The notes below the pieces were generated by a model. It was not told the origin of the DNA. It saw only the letters and a list, made by a program, of their open reading frames with translations, and ran no database searches. Shown one piece after another: positions 9,598-19,500 of a DNA stretch of 64,000 nucleotides; positions within the stretch are counted from its first letter, which is position 1, and every line of letters starts with the position of its first letter. The translations under genes and the position numbers were made by a program. Location of the stretch: the NCBI GenBank assembly GCA_018417955.1, contig JACTVC010000054.1, positions 62,001 through 126,000 on the forward strand, read 5' to 3'. The stretch is from Laccaria trichodermophora (lineage: Eukaryota; Basidiomycota; Agaricomycetes; Agaricales; Hydnangiaceae).

Positions 9598-11413
9598 TTT
9601 GCGCCCGAGATACCTAAGGTACAACATTTGGGATGGCGCTAACATTTTTTCTCATTCATCCGCTGACTGGACAGAGACGGCCTCACCCCTACCTGAAATC
9701 CCCCTCTCTGAACTAAGCAATCCCATCGCAACTAAAACGATCCGAGAAAATCCCACCTTATTCGACATTGTCACCCCAATCTTTGTCGATCGTTTCGAAG
9801 AACTTCTCGAAACCCACCCGAACAAGCTGTTTGTGAAGTCAGTGTGCAAGGGTCTCCGAGAGGGTTTCTGGCCTTGGGCCGATACCCAGTTCGGTGAATA
9901 TCCTGACACTCTGGACCTCTCGCTACCTGAACCAGACAACACCGAAGAGGCACAATTCCTCAGGAATCAGCGAGACCACGAACTCTTTAAAGGACGCTTC
10001 TCTGAGTCTTTTGGTGACAAATTACTACCGGGCATGTACTGCATGCCTGTCTTTGCCGTCCCCAAACCTCACTCCACTGACCTGAGGATGGTAACTGATC
10101 AAAGTGCAGGGAAATTCTCCCTCAACAGCATGATTCCGCGCGAACGAATCATAGGCTACCCTCTAGACAACCTACAACATCTAGGGCAATTCTTAATCTC
10201 CATGAACGAGCGTTTCCCTCGCTCACCTCGCATGTTGTTCAACTCAGATGTAGCTGAAGCTTATCGACTCCTCCCTGCTCATCCATACTGGCAGATCAAG
10301 CAAGTCAATCGGATCGCTGGATCACTCCACGTCGACAGGAACACTGCCTTTGGTGGGCGCGGATCAGGATGCAACTGGATCGCTTTCATGTCCCTCGTTT
10401 CATGGATAGCGAAGAAGAAGAGGGGAATAGAACTCCTGGGTACGTACTCGGATGATTCTTTTGGCCCGGAACTCGCGAAAAATGTTGCCTACTACCCTCC
10501 ATACCGCAAATACATGCCCACCAACCAAGTCAAGTTACTTCAACTATGGGACGAAATTAATTTACCCCACAAGGAAAGCAAACAGGTCTTCGGTTCCCCA
10601 CTCACCATCATCGGAATAGAAGTCGACCCCAACACACTCTCCATGACCATGCCGCCGGACACGCTACAACAATTGGTTACCGCCATACGTGACTTCATCT
10701 CCTCAAAGCACAAATTCACCCTGCGGGAATGGCAGAGATTAGCAGGGTGGATCAACTGGAGTTTTAATGTTTTCCCGCTACTTAGACCTGCACTCAACAA
10801 CTTTTATGCAAAGATAGGTGGCAAATCGGCGCCAAACCAGTTCATCAGAATTAATAACGCCGTCCGTGCCGACCTTACGTGGGCTGCCAACCACCTTGAG
10901 CATGACAGCGGTGTCAGGCTCATCCAGCAGATTTATTGGGATGAACATGCTGCCAACTTAACAATTTTCTGTGACGCCTGTCTAGAAGGCATGGGTTTTT
11001 GGTTACCTGACGACCGTGTCGGTTTCTACTCACCCACCCCCGACGGCACTACAGATGAACATATATTCTTCTTTGAAGCTTTATGTGTTCTATCAGCCAT
11101 TCATCATGTCTCCGACGTCCTCCGTGTTCCACCCGCATCCAAACTCCTCATCTACACAGACAACGACAACACCGTTGCCATTTTCAATACGCTGAGATGC
11201 CTCCCTCACTATAACTCAATCCTGATCAATGCAGCTGACACATGCATTAACCACAGCTTGCAACTCAGAGTCCTCCACGTTGCTGGGGAACTCAACTGCG
11301 TTGCCGACGCCATCTCGAGAAACAAGTTTGACGTCGCACGTCAATACGTCCCCGACCTGACCATTTCCCCATTTTTACCCCCTCGATTGCTGCTGGGGGC
11401 TCCCAAAAAATGA
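8120..11413 (+). CDS. Reverse transcriptase-RNase H of YR retrotransposon
   Basis: An uninterrupted 1097-codon frame; the opening codon is GTG at 8120 and the first in-frame ATG is 8129. Residues 1-492 overlap Gag, and the recognisable enzyme begins near 9950. RT motifs are VFAVPKPHSTDLRMVTDQS, FNSDVAEAYRLLPAHP (catalytic Asp), AFGGRGSGCNWIAFMS and TYSDDSFG (DD pair). RNase H follows with IFCDACLEGMGFWL, FFFEALCVLSAIH, LIYTDNDNTVAIF and VADAISRNKF, so the acidic residues are present. The stop overlaps the recombinase start as ATGA at 11410-11413. Whether the first 492 codons are translated, or polymerase is made by +1 frameshift or reinitiation, is open. Confidence 0.88.
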   Translation: MTSMQISLRQRSQETDPPALWDRMQLDEATKIKPTLLERLNLELNPELTEEVEPTLLRRMENSTATYEGIPWPQIEMTSPEVMRTSTNQLKNRGLNSKRKPSSIWTTSSINSGKEKLRNSRPYRTSYRSLTSTPPELIERRTLPSSFMQKPWMRSQPSLLQQLSEEDMLNLDLSHDTSNQRDMNPSALTLIERLTSSSLKSAETATSRKGAIPLQDPPTPTTMLMNLQTRNEGFMNPKCLGTTERKKPGEVGTGIARNLVEFSNSSHVTTKSFDNGSKIPELHHSVSLLQNGTTLSKDKLSTLTLCSHRCTIFPLLRRTLDAWDQLRSPLVDQSHQRRSKRAANGPAPGTPPSKRSNSLSLIENKNSEITASISRGISQLGSSPLTGKSSCTTSPSKMKSAAVKMPSLPILIASPGSTLQFSCQTESNPITLDSDPNSHLLKSPNPKFAITSIPPTGAGTLQTTAGSVTSAKNASARAMGREIAISKRDLVHDLRPRYLRYNIWDGANIFSHSSADWTETASPLPEIPLSELSNPIATKTIRENPTLFDIVTPIFVDRFEELLETHPNKLFVKSVCKGLREGFWPWADTQFGEYPDTLDLSLPEPDNTEEAQFLRNQRDHELFKGRFSESFGDKLLPGMYCMPVFAVPKPHSTDLRMVTDQSAGKFSLNSMIPRERIIGYPLDNLQHLGQFLISMNERFPRSPRMLFNSDVAEAYRLLPAHPYWQIKQVNRIAGSLHVDRNTAFGGRGSGCNWIAFMSLVSWIAKKKRGIELLGTYSDDSFGPELAKNVAYYPPYRKYMPTNQVKLLQLWDEINLPHKESKQVFGSPLTIIGIEVDPNTLSMTMPPDTLQQLVTAIRDFISSKHKFTLREWQRLAGWINWSFNVFPLLRPALNNFYAKIGGKSAPNQFIRINNAVRADLTWAANHLEHDSGVRLIQQIYWDEHAANLTIFCDACLEGMGFWLPDDRVGFYSPTPDGTTDEHIFFFEALCVLSAIHHVSDVLRVPPASKLLIYTDNDNTVAIFNTLRCLPHYNSILINAADTCINHSLQLRVLHVAGELNCVADAISRNKFDVARQYVPDLTISPFLPPRLLLGAPKK

Positions 11414-12429
11414 TTCCTGCTACTGTGCCGGCCAGGCAACCCCACAGGGAACCCTGGTCACGGGAGAGATTGCTCAGGGAACGCGCCATCGCCCTTGGAC
11501 AAGCAATCGATAACTCCACATGGAAGAATTACGGTTCCGCCCTCAACTCGTACCTGAATTTCATCAAATTACACAACTTCCCTCTCGATCCCACCCCTGA
11601 CACTCTCAGTCTTTTCACAGTGTACATGTGCCACCACATCAAACCCAGCTCCGTCGCAACTTACCTTTCTGGCATTTGCCAGCAACTCGAACCATACTTC
11701 CCAGACGTACGCGTGGCCCGCAACTCTGCTCTTGTACATCGTACATTGCAGGGATGCAGGCGTTTATGTGGCACACCAACTTCTCGAAAACGCGCCCTCA
11801 CCCTAGACGACCTCGAGAAAGTTGTAAATGCACTCGGGAACTCATCTGACTACGATGACATCCTCTTCCTCGCACAATTCCTCACTGGCTTTTTTGCCCT
11901 CTTTCGCCTGGGTGAAATGACATACCCAGACAACCCACAACTACGTGACCCCAGGAAAGTCACTAAACGGACTTCGGTACACTTCTCTGATGTGTCTTTT
12001 CAATTTTTTCTGCCTGGCCATAAGGCCGACAGATTCTTTGAAGGGAATACCATCATTGTTCAGAAGAACGGACGCATCTTCGACCCTCATAGGCGTTTCC
12101 TCGCATACCTACACGCCCGCGACCAGAAGTTTCCCTTCAGCTCCCCTCTCTGGCTAACCAGCAGTGGTGCTGTACCCACCCGGTCTTTCTTCATTAAACG
12201 CTTGCGGTGTTTCTTCGACTCCGACACTGCTGGTCAATCTCTAAGAGCAGGAGGCGCAACTTCCCTCACCGAAAATGGTGTACCTCCTTCTATTATCCAA
12301 GCAATTGGAAGATGGGCCTCAGACGCCTTCAAGATTTATATCCGCAAAAATCCTGTTCTTGTCCACGCCTTACTCTTTGGCCAAACCGCGCGCTCCGCAT
12401 CATCATACATCCACGCATTGGATTCATGA
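11410..12429 (+). CDS. Tyrosine recombinase of YR retrotransposon
   Basis: A 339-residue tyrosine recombinase that would integrate the circular DNA copy. It has an N-terminal SAM-like core-binding region (SYLNFIKLHNFPLDP, TLSLFTVYMCHHIKPSSVAT) and a catalytic domain. The first Arg lies in FFALFRLGEMT, the second in GQSLRAGGATSL, followed by IQAIGRWASDAFKIYIRKN with the likely Trp and nucleophile Tyr. The ATG overlaps the RT stop by 4 nt (ATGA), a layout that suits termination-reinitiation. The frame is intact. Confidence 0.9.
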   Translation: MIPATVPARQPHREPWSRERLLRERAIALGQAIDNSTWKNYGSALNSYLNFIKLHNFPLDPTPDTLSLFTVYMCHHIKPSSVATYLSGICQQLEPYFPDVRVARNSALVHRTLQGCRRLCGTPTSRKRALTLDDLEKVVNALGNSSDYDDILFLAQFLTGFFALFRLGEMTYPDNPQLRDPRKVTKRTSVHFSDVSFQFFLPGHKADRFFEGNTIIVQKNGRIFDPHRRFLAYLHARDQKFPFSSPLWLTSSGAVPTRSFFIKRLRCFFDSDTAGQSLRAGGATSLTENGVPPSIIQAIGRWASDAFKIYIRKNPVLVHALLFGQTARSASSYIHALDS

Positions 12430-12697
12430 CTCCCAACAACCTTTTTCTCTTATTCTTCTACAGACTCTTATTTACTCACAGACCTTTCTCTCACAGACTT
12501 TTTTCTTAAATCTACGGACTTCCCTATATCACCACAATCCCACGACATGGACATCTCCCTTGCCTACCCATATCATACACGCATGTACCTTCTCCTACCT
12601 TTCCCCTCGCTCCTCACATCAATCATTACATGATCTCATCACCCCCTTTTTTTTTTTCTTTTTTCTTTTTTCTTTTTTCTTTCTTTATATAGGAATA
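12430..12697 (+). other. Retrotransposon 3' non-coding tract with poly-pyrimidine run
   Basis: It lies between the recombinase stop and repeat B1. It is pyrimidine-rich and ends in a long T/C run near 12645-12685. No gene is seen. Confidence 0.6.
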
Positions 12698-12826
12698 TAG
12701 CCATACCTCGAGTGGAAATGCGTCGGAATCAGGCACGCGCCGCGCCTGATCTTCCTGACTTCGGCTATTCCTCTGGTCACAGTCACTCATCGCCTCTGCA
12801 TCACGCACAGCCTAGGCGTCATTGGT
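12698..12826 (+). repeat. Split direct repeat B1
   Basis: 129 bp beginning TAGCCATACCTCGAGTGG and ending GGCGTCATTGGT. It is repeated as B2 at 13223-13351 and directly abuts A2, the junction expected for this element class. Confidence 0.88.
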
Positions 12827-13165
12827 CGAGTTTAAACAAATGTTTACTCAAGTCCAATGCAAGCTGACCAAAGGCTGGTTGCACGCGCACAACAACAGTC
12901 GTGTGTCCGCTGACACACGACTTAGAGCCGCTGCTCGTTTATTCCCTCAACTCACACTATCCACGCTTGGATGCGCACTATGAGGCTCTGACATATTTTT
13001 AGATTACCCCTCATGGTTGAGGAGTGAGCTTGAGACCCCCCCTTTCTGCTAGGCTCTCGTCTCGACTCTCACTCCTCAACCAGGTAAGATCCCCAGTTTT
13101 TTATCTAGGCTCACGTCTCGATATCTTACTTTGTTATTCAGTGTTAACATACATATTTTTCGTCA
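12827..13165 (+). repeat. Split direct repeat A2
   Basis: Second copy of A1, same length, joined to B1 on its left. Differences from A1 are mostly C/T transitions. Confidence 0.9.
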
Positions 13166-13222
13166 CCCTCCCACCCACTTCCTTTTCTTATGACATTTGC
13201 ACTCTAGTACTACCTGTGTACG

Positions 13223-13351
13223 TAGCCATACCTCAAGTGGAAATGCGTTGGAATCAGGCGCGCGCCGCGCCTGATCTTCCTGACTTCGGCTATTCCTCTG
13301 GTCACAGTCACTCATCGCCTCTGCATCACGCACAGCCTAGGCGTCATTGGT
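13223..13351 (+). repeat. Split direct repeat B2
   Basis: Second copy of B1 and right terminus of the element. It is separated from A2 by 57 bp of unique sequence. The host repeat array resumes immediately after it. Confidence 0.88.
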
Positions 13352-13745
13352 GTACCATTATTGACAATATTGACATACTATGAACATAGTTTGTGCACAT
13401 TTTCTGATGTAGTAATTGATACAAATATAGCCAGAAAAATAAGAAAATGGACCCATTGTTGACAATATTAGGTATATACATGGCCAGTGCACATTTGCCA
13501 ATATGGTAATTAATACAAATATAAATACAAAAATGGCAAAAAAATCATGTGATGTAAATAGATCTTGGTGCACTGTTTACTTGGTCTGTGCATATTTCCA
13601 AATATAGTAAATAATGAAAATATATCTAGAAAATTAGAGCCAAAGGAAGAAAATAATGAACTATTGTCAGGAATATTGAAATACCATATACATGGTTTAT
13701 GTGCATTTTCTAATATAGTAATTTGGTGGTCATAATGTTGCAGGG
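13352..13745. repeat. AT-rich repeat array, right half
   Basis: Continuation of the array at 7256-7736. Units with TGTGCACATTTT-like cores start at about 13388, 13483, 13583 and 13693, spaced roughly 95-110 bp. Confidence 0.7.
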
Positions 13746-14698
13746 CTGATTTCGGAGTCCATTTTGCATTTTCAAATGAGAAATATTACTATTTTAAATG
13801 AAAATCATTTATAAAATATGGTAAAAATAAGACTTCTTGTTGGGTACTGTTGTCAAGGTCTAAAATCCATATATAAAAAACAATATTTTTTAATAGAGCA
13901 ATCAGAATTCTGTAGGATTCTAGCCATTTCTGTAGAAATAGGTGGGGCACAGTAAAGTACTGGCAGTCATGATGTTGTTCAAGAAAGAAATTCGATATGT
14001 CATTATAGTCAACAAATACAAATACATCACATATACATTTACATGAAACTCTAACAATCCTCAGAACCCTCTCCAGTGCTCAGGACATACCTCTATGGGA
14101 GTGAGAAAATATAGCTAGCATGGTAAATGTAACAATCCCCAGAACTCTCTCTATTTTTCAGAAACATAGGTCTACTGCAGTGAAGAATATGTGTAGGATG
14201 TCAGTCTAGTGAGCAACTCTCTACACATACATCTTACCCTTTCCACTCCCCAACATTGTGCAACTATAGTCTGTTACCATATGCTTAGTCAGATTCTGCT
14301 TACATCATCCATTTTGTACATTACACCTCATGTAGTCCACAAGGGAATCTATCTCTTTAACCACACTATTGCTCATGTCACTCAACTTGAAGCCCTACTA
14401 ACAGCTCTAACTTGAACACTAGACAATACATGTGAGGAGTCTTCATAACTTGCATGATCATAGCACTCTCTAATGGGACTGTCCATAAAGATCAGAGCAT
14501 GGGTACCTTGAACTGTCACATTCTATGGCTCCTAGCAATTGATCGATTGGCTGGAACAACCTACTCCTAGGGTCACAACAACTTGATGAAGCAGAATTTA
14601 GAGGCTATAACTATATAACAAATAGCTGAATACCAATAGATACAGTTGCATGCAATATATAATCTGCTGTTTCTATAATAAAAATACAATATAAAAGT
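13746..14698. other. AT-rich non-coding stretch
   Basis: No convincing coding frame. Two loosely similar segments of about 75 bp begin TAACAATCC at about 14051 and 14129. The rest shows no clear structure. Confidence 0.4.
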
Positions 14699-14700
14699 TA

Positions 14701-14780
14701 CAGCGCTTTCGGTAAAGGTTGTCCTGCGCCACTTTTATTTTGAAAAGATGTGATGTGCCCAAAAAGGATACCGGCAACGG
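14701..14780 (+). repeat. Left terminal inverted repeat of Tc1/mariner element
   Basis: Begins CAGCGCTTTCGGTAAAGGTT and contains AAAAGATGTGATGTGCC. It matches the reverse complement of 32212-32291. Confidence 0.85.
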
Positions 14781-14852
14781 CCGAAGCTGCCAAGCCCTTG
14801 AATTGAGTTTGATCACAATCGAGATATCTAATCACCTCCTCCTTGACTCTTC

Positions 14853-15986
14853 ATGGTCTTTCGGCACATTAGCAAGGATATAAAGGAGTGGGCACTCTGG
14901 CTTCTTGAGCACGACTACATTCCTGAGGATGTATGTGACATCCTTGGTGTCTCTACTCGCAGCATTTGTCGTTGGACCAACAATCAGGCTCAGTTTGGGT
15001 CTGTCATTCCACCTCCACCGCCACTCCGTGGACGTCCTCGTATTCTCAATCCAGATGCTACCCATGACCTTGTTACACTTGTCAATGAGGCACCTGAAAT
15101 GTTTCTGGATGAGATCCAGGATTGGCTAGCTATAGTACATGAGGTTGACATTTCTTGGTCAACTCTGCATGAAAACATCTGTGATTGTGGTATCACCTAC
15201 AAGGCACTGCGAAAGGCAGCTGCTGAGCGTGACGAGGAAGAGCGAGCTTTGTGGAAGGCTCAGATGCAGGCCCATTACGTCGCTTCCCAGGTCATTGTGG
15301 TTGATGAGTCAAGCAAGGATGACCGCACTCTATTCCGCTCTTATGGACGTGCTTTTGCAGGTCAACACGCAACAATACCGGCAAACTTCAGACGCGGTGT
15401 GAGGTATAGCTTGGTGGCTGCCATGGGTGTAGAGGGATACATTGGTGTGCATGTTGTCGAGGGCTCTGTTGATGGCAATGAGTTCCTCACCTTCATTGTC
15501 AACGACATTGTAAGTGTGTTCGAGTTCTACTTGTTTCCATCAGTCATGCTCAGTTGTATTGGCCTTTTAGCTACCAAAGATGAACCGATATCCGCAGGAC
15601 AAAAGTATTCTGATTCTGGATAATTGTTCAATTCACAAGACTCAAGCATTGCGAGAGATTGTTGAAGCACAAGGTATGACAATCATGGTTTCATTTGAGT
15701 ACAATGCATCTCACCAGTCAGCAGGCTCATTACTCATTTATCTCCCACCTTACTCCCCTGATTTCAATCCCATTGAAGAGAGTTTCAGCTGTGGTATGGC
15801 CATTTACGCCTCTCTGTCCTCACACATCTGATATATGACATAAACTCAGTCAAGGCATGGATCCGTCGTCATTGGCAGAGAAGGCAGGCTGCTGAATATC
15901 CTGAAATTGCCCTGTTAGAGGATACCGCAGCAGTAACAGCAGAAAAAGCACAAGGGTGGTTCCAACATTCAGGTTATAATGTGTAA
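14853..15986 (+). CDS. Tc1/mariner-type DD34E transposase
   Basis: Cut-and-paste transposase of about 321 residues. The N-terminus has helix-turn-helix regions (YIPEDVCDILGVSTRSICRW). The catalytic domain has VIVVDESSKDD (first Asp), SILILDNCSIHKTQ (second Asp) and YLPPYSPDFNPIEESFS (Glu); splicing leaves 34 residues between the second Asp and the Glu. Exons are 14853-15509, 15571-15673, 15725-15793 and 15850-15986, all with GT-AG introns that restore the frame, giving 966 nt including the stop. The start is the first ATG in frame with the HTH. No stop or missing catalytic residue is seen. It lies 152 bp inside the left terminal repeat and converges on gene B. Confidence 0.88.
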
Positions 15987-16250
15987 GTATATATATATAT
16001 GAATATTGTGTGACTATGAAAGAGCGGCGACGAGTTGGCCAATTATAAGGGTATAATGATGAAGGCCAGGTAAGTTCGACTGGTCAAAATGGGATACATG
16101 AAAGGGGGGGGGAGGGTATATAGTATGTAAAGAACCTAAGCAGTAGGAGCAGATCGGACCTTACACTTATACCTTTGGTATGCCGTCTTGACTCATGCTA
16201 CATCCAATGGCTTGAAACCAGCCGTTGTCCAGTGATCCTCTGCTAGGTCG

Positions 16251-16538
16251 TGTAGAATTTAGACCCCTAGAGTAGATAGAAACAGATCTCAGTCTCGGTT
16301 ACACGGACTGTATTAGTGATGTACCTAGAGTAGATAGAAACAGATCTAGGTACAGTAAGTAAGGGAAGTCTTAGATACGAGTAAGAGTGGCTCACCTCAG
16401 TCTCGGTTACACGGACTGAGGTGATTGTAAACTACGGGGGGGTTTATATAGTAAGTGCGAGTGGCTAAGGGGATAAAGGAAAAGGAAAATAAAGAGAACG
16501 AACAAAGGGAGTGTTCACGGTGTCGTGACATCCCAACA
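16251..16538 (-). repeat. Copia LTR (3' LTR of element)
   Basis: TGTAGAATTTAG ... CATCCCAACA. It contains internal duplications: AGAGTAGATAGAAACAGATCT twice in part, and CTCGGTTACACGGACTG twice. On the coding strand it is preceded by a purine-rich GAGGAGGAG-type polypurine tract. Confidence 0.9.
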
Positions 16539-16584
16539 CTCCTCCTCACCGTGAATACTCCTCCTCGCATGGAGTCTTGGTGAA

Positions 16585-19500
16585 TTAGCCGAGTCCTAGG
16601 AACCCGCGGAAGCGATTGAATTTTTTAATGTCCAAAGCCTTAGTGAATATGTCGGCGATATTGTCATTGGTATTTATGTAGGAGAGGGATATTTCGTTGG
16701 ATTGAACGCGCTCGCGGAGGAAGTGATGTTTGATATCGATGTGTTTTACGTGGTCATGTAGGGCTGGGTCTTCTGAGAGATTTATGGCGGCGTTGTTGTC
16801 GCAGCAAATTGTGGTGGGTTTTGTGGTTGTATGGTTAATACTATTGAGGAGCGTGCGTAGCCAAATGCCTTCCTTTGAAGCTTCGAAAGCTGCAGTATAT
16901 TCTGCTTCGCAGGATGAGGCAGCTACGGTTTTTTGTTTCCTCGCTTGCCAGGATACGACGCCTGAGCCTAGTGTATATGCGTGACCGCCTACGCTTCTCC
17001 GTGTGTCAAGGCAGTTGGCCTAGTCCGAGTCGGTAAATCCTAGTAAAGATATTTGGTTTGTCCCACCAAGACGTAGTTTGAGGTTTCGCGTGCCCGATAG
17101 ATAACGTACCACACGGATTGCTGCATTCCAGTGAGCATATGAATAGCAGTCAAGATATTGAGAGAGTTGTTGGACAGAGTATGTAATATCGGGACGCGTG
17201 CTGATGGACAGGTAGAGCAGACATCCGACGAGGGAGCGGTATGGGAGTTTTTTGATGTCGTCTAACTCGACTTCTGACATATTTTTGTAGTTGGCGCGTT
17301 GCAATTTTAATCCAGGGTCCATTGGTAATGTTGACGGTGAGGCGTTTCGTTGTCTGAATTGAGCTACAATTTTGTCGATTAAGGCTGTTTGAGAGAGCAT
17401 GACTGTTTTGTTAGGTCTGTCCCAGTCTACTGCTATGCCCACGACGAAGCGAACATTACCGAGATTGGATATTGTCCATGCTTCACGCATTTTGTTTTTG
17501 AATCTCTCGTTCTCGTCTTTGTTGCTTGCGATGGACAGGAAGTCGTCGACATGTACGGCGCAGATGGTGGTGCCTGTGTCAGTGTTACAATAGTAGATGC
17601 ATGATTCGCAAGACAGATGGGTGAAGCCCCATGAGATCATTTTCTCATTCATCGTTATGTTCCAAATACGGCCACTTTGTTTCATCCCATATAGGCCCCG
17701 CTGGATTTCCCATATCCAATCTTCCTTACCGGGTTCTTCGAACTCTTGGGGTTGCTCCATGTACTGGTACTCCTCCTCAGGAAGTAATCCGTAAAGGAAG
17801 GCTGTCTTGATGTCTATCTGTTGGGCATCCCAATCGAGTGTTGCGGCTAAATGAAGAAGTATGTGCCAAGACTCCATGCGCGCGGTAGGTGAGGTTGTTT
17901 TAGTATAGTCTCTTCCATAGATCTGCTCGCAGCCTTTGAATACAAGACAAACCTTCCAACGCATCGCTTTTCCAATCTCGTTGCGTTTGATTCTAAAAAC
18001 GGGCATTCCTTTTCGAATTTTCTTTCCCTGTGGGACGTCTGATCTGGGAATTAGCTTGTACACACCCATATCTTTGAGTGACTTGAGTTCATCGCGGTAC
18101 CCTTCTTCCCATCGTTTAGCATCCGCTGAAGCTTTTGCATCATTCCAAGTCTTCGGCTCGTCCTCGAATTCCAGGGTCAATGGATCAATTTGAGGTAGTT
18201 CGGATATAGCGGAGAGGGCTCAATCAATGCGATCACCCTCGACATCATCAAGGTTCAGGGTCCCAAATATCTCCCTTAACTCCGCGATGGCGGCATTTTC
18301 GACGATTTCTGGAGAGTTACGCGTTTCTTCCTCCCAGATGTCTTGGAGGGTTTTCTTGCGTTCAGCTCGAGTTTCACGAAGTCGAATTCCTGTGTCTATG
18401 GATTGTTGGATGGCAATTTCAGTGCGGGTCGGCTTGGGTTCATTGGCCTTTTCGGCAATACGCAATGAGCGCCTGATCTGAGCATCTTCTGTTGAATTGG
18501 CCGCGCGTTGGGGATCATGGGTGTTATTGAGTTGTGAGAGATCATCTGGTAAGGTGTCTTCCTCTTCGTCATCTGACAAGATAGGAGCGGGTGTAGCATT
18601 TTGAAGGATTTCGTTTAGTGTCGATGGTATATCCTCAGTTTCAGGGAGGGAACACGTGTGTCCATCATGGCTTTCTAAAAAGCGTACATGATAAGAGCTT
18701 ATTACCCTTTTAGATTCCCTATGGTAACACCTGTAAGTCTTCGCATTTGGATCGTAGCCTATAAGGGTGCATTCAATGGAGCGGTCAAAGACTTTTGGGT
18801 TGTGTTTGTTTTGTATGAGAACGAAGACTCGACATCCTATCTCACGCATGTAGGAGTAGTCTGGTTTTCGCCTGTAGTATTTTTCCCAAGGTGTTATACC
18901 TCCTGGAAGTGAACATGTGAGAGTTTTGGAATGAAGATGTGCTGCTGTCAGATAGAATTCATCCCATAAATAGGGAGGGCAGTCGGCGTAAATGCGCATG
19001 GTTCGGGCTTTAGCCATGAGGGTCCGATGCATTCATTCTACACGTCCTATGTGAGCAGAAGTGTAGGGTGCCGTGAAGCGCTGCTCGATGCCACGGGACT
19101 TCAACCATTCGTTCATTTTGTCGCTTTTTAGCTCCCCTTGATCAGTGATGTAGGTACCAATTTTCTGACCGGTTTCAGATTCCCTAGCTAACTCCCATGC
19201 CTTTAGTTCTGGGAACGCATCATCCTTATTTTTTAAGGGAATCGACCACAATTGACTTGTGTAGTTGTCTACAATATCCATAACGTACTCATTTCCCATG
19301 CGAGATCTCAGGTGTTGGCCTGATAAATCAACCCACACCTTCTCCAACACCCTTGTAGCCTTATGCCCCGGCCCCTCCTTGCGTGTCTTTGGTACTGGTG
19401 TCTTTGTCTGTTTTCCAAGCACACAGAACTCGCATTTAGGTGGGTTTGTGGGGGGAAAGTTGGCAGGCATACCTGGGATTAAGCCGTTCTTCGCCATTTC

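Larger units (their letters stand above)
7737..13351 (+). mobile_element. YR retrotransposon with split direct repeats (Ngaro/PAT-like)
   Basis: A complete tyrosine-recombinase retrotransposon of 5615 bp. Its ends have the split-direct-repeat layout A1 (7737-8075), ORFs, B1 (12698-12826), A2 (12827-13165), B2 (13223-13351). A1/A2 and B1/B2 are each nearly identical. Three open frames encode a Gag-like protein, RT-RNase H and a tyrosine recombinase. All frames are free of stops, which suggests recent activity. No target-site duplication is seen, as expected for integration by a recombinase. Split direct repeats and the absence of a methyltransferase domain favour the Ngaro or PAT groups over DIRS1; the exact group needs an RT tree. 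Confidence 0.9.
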
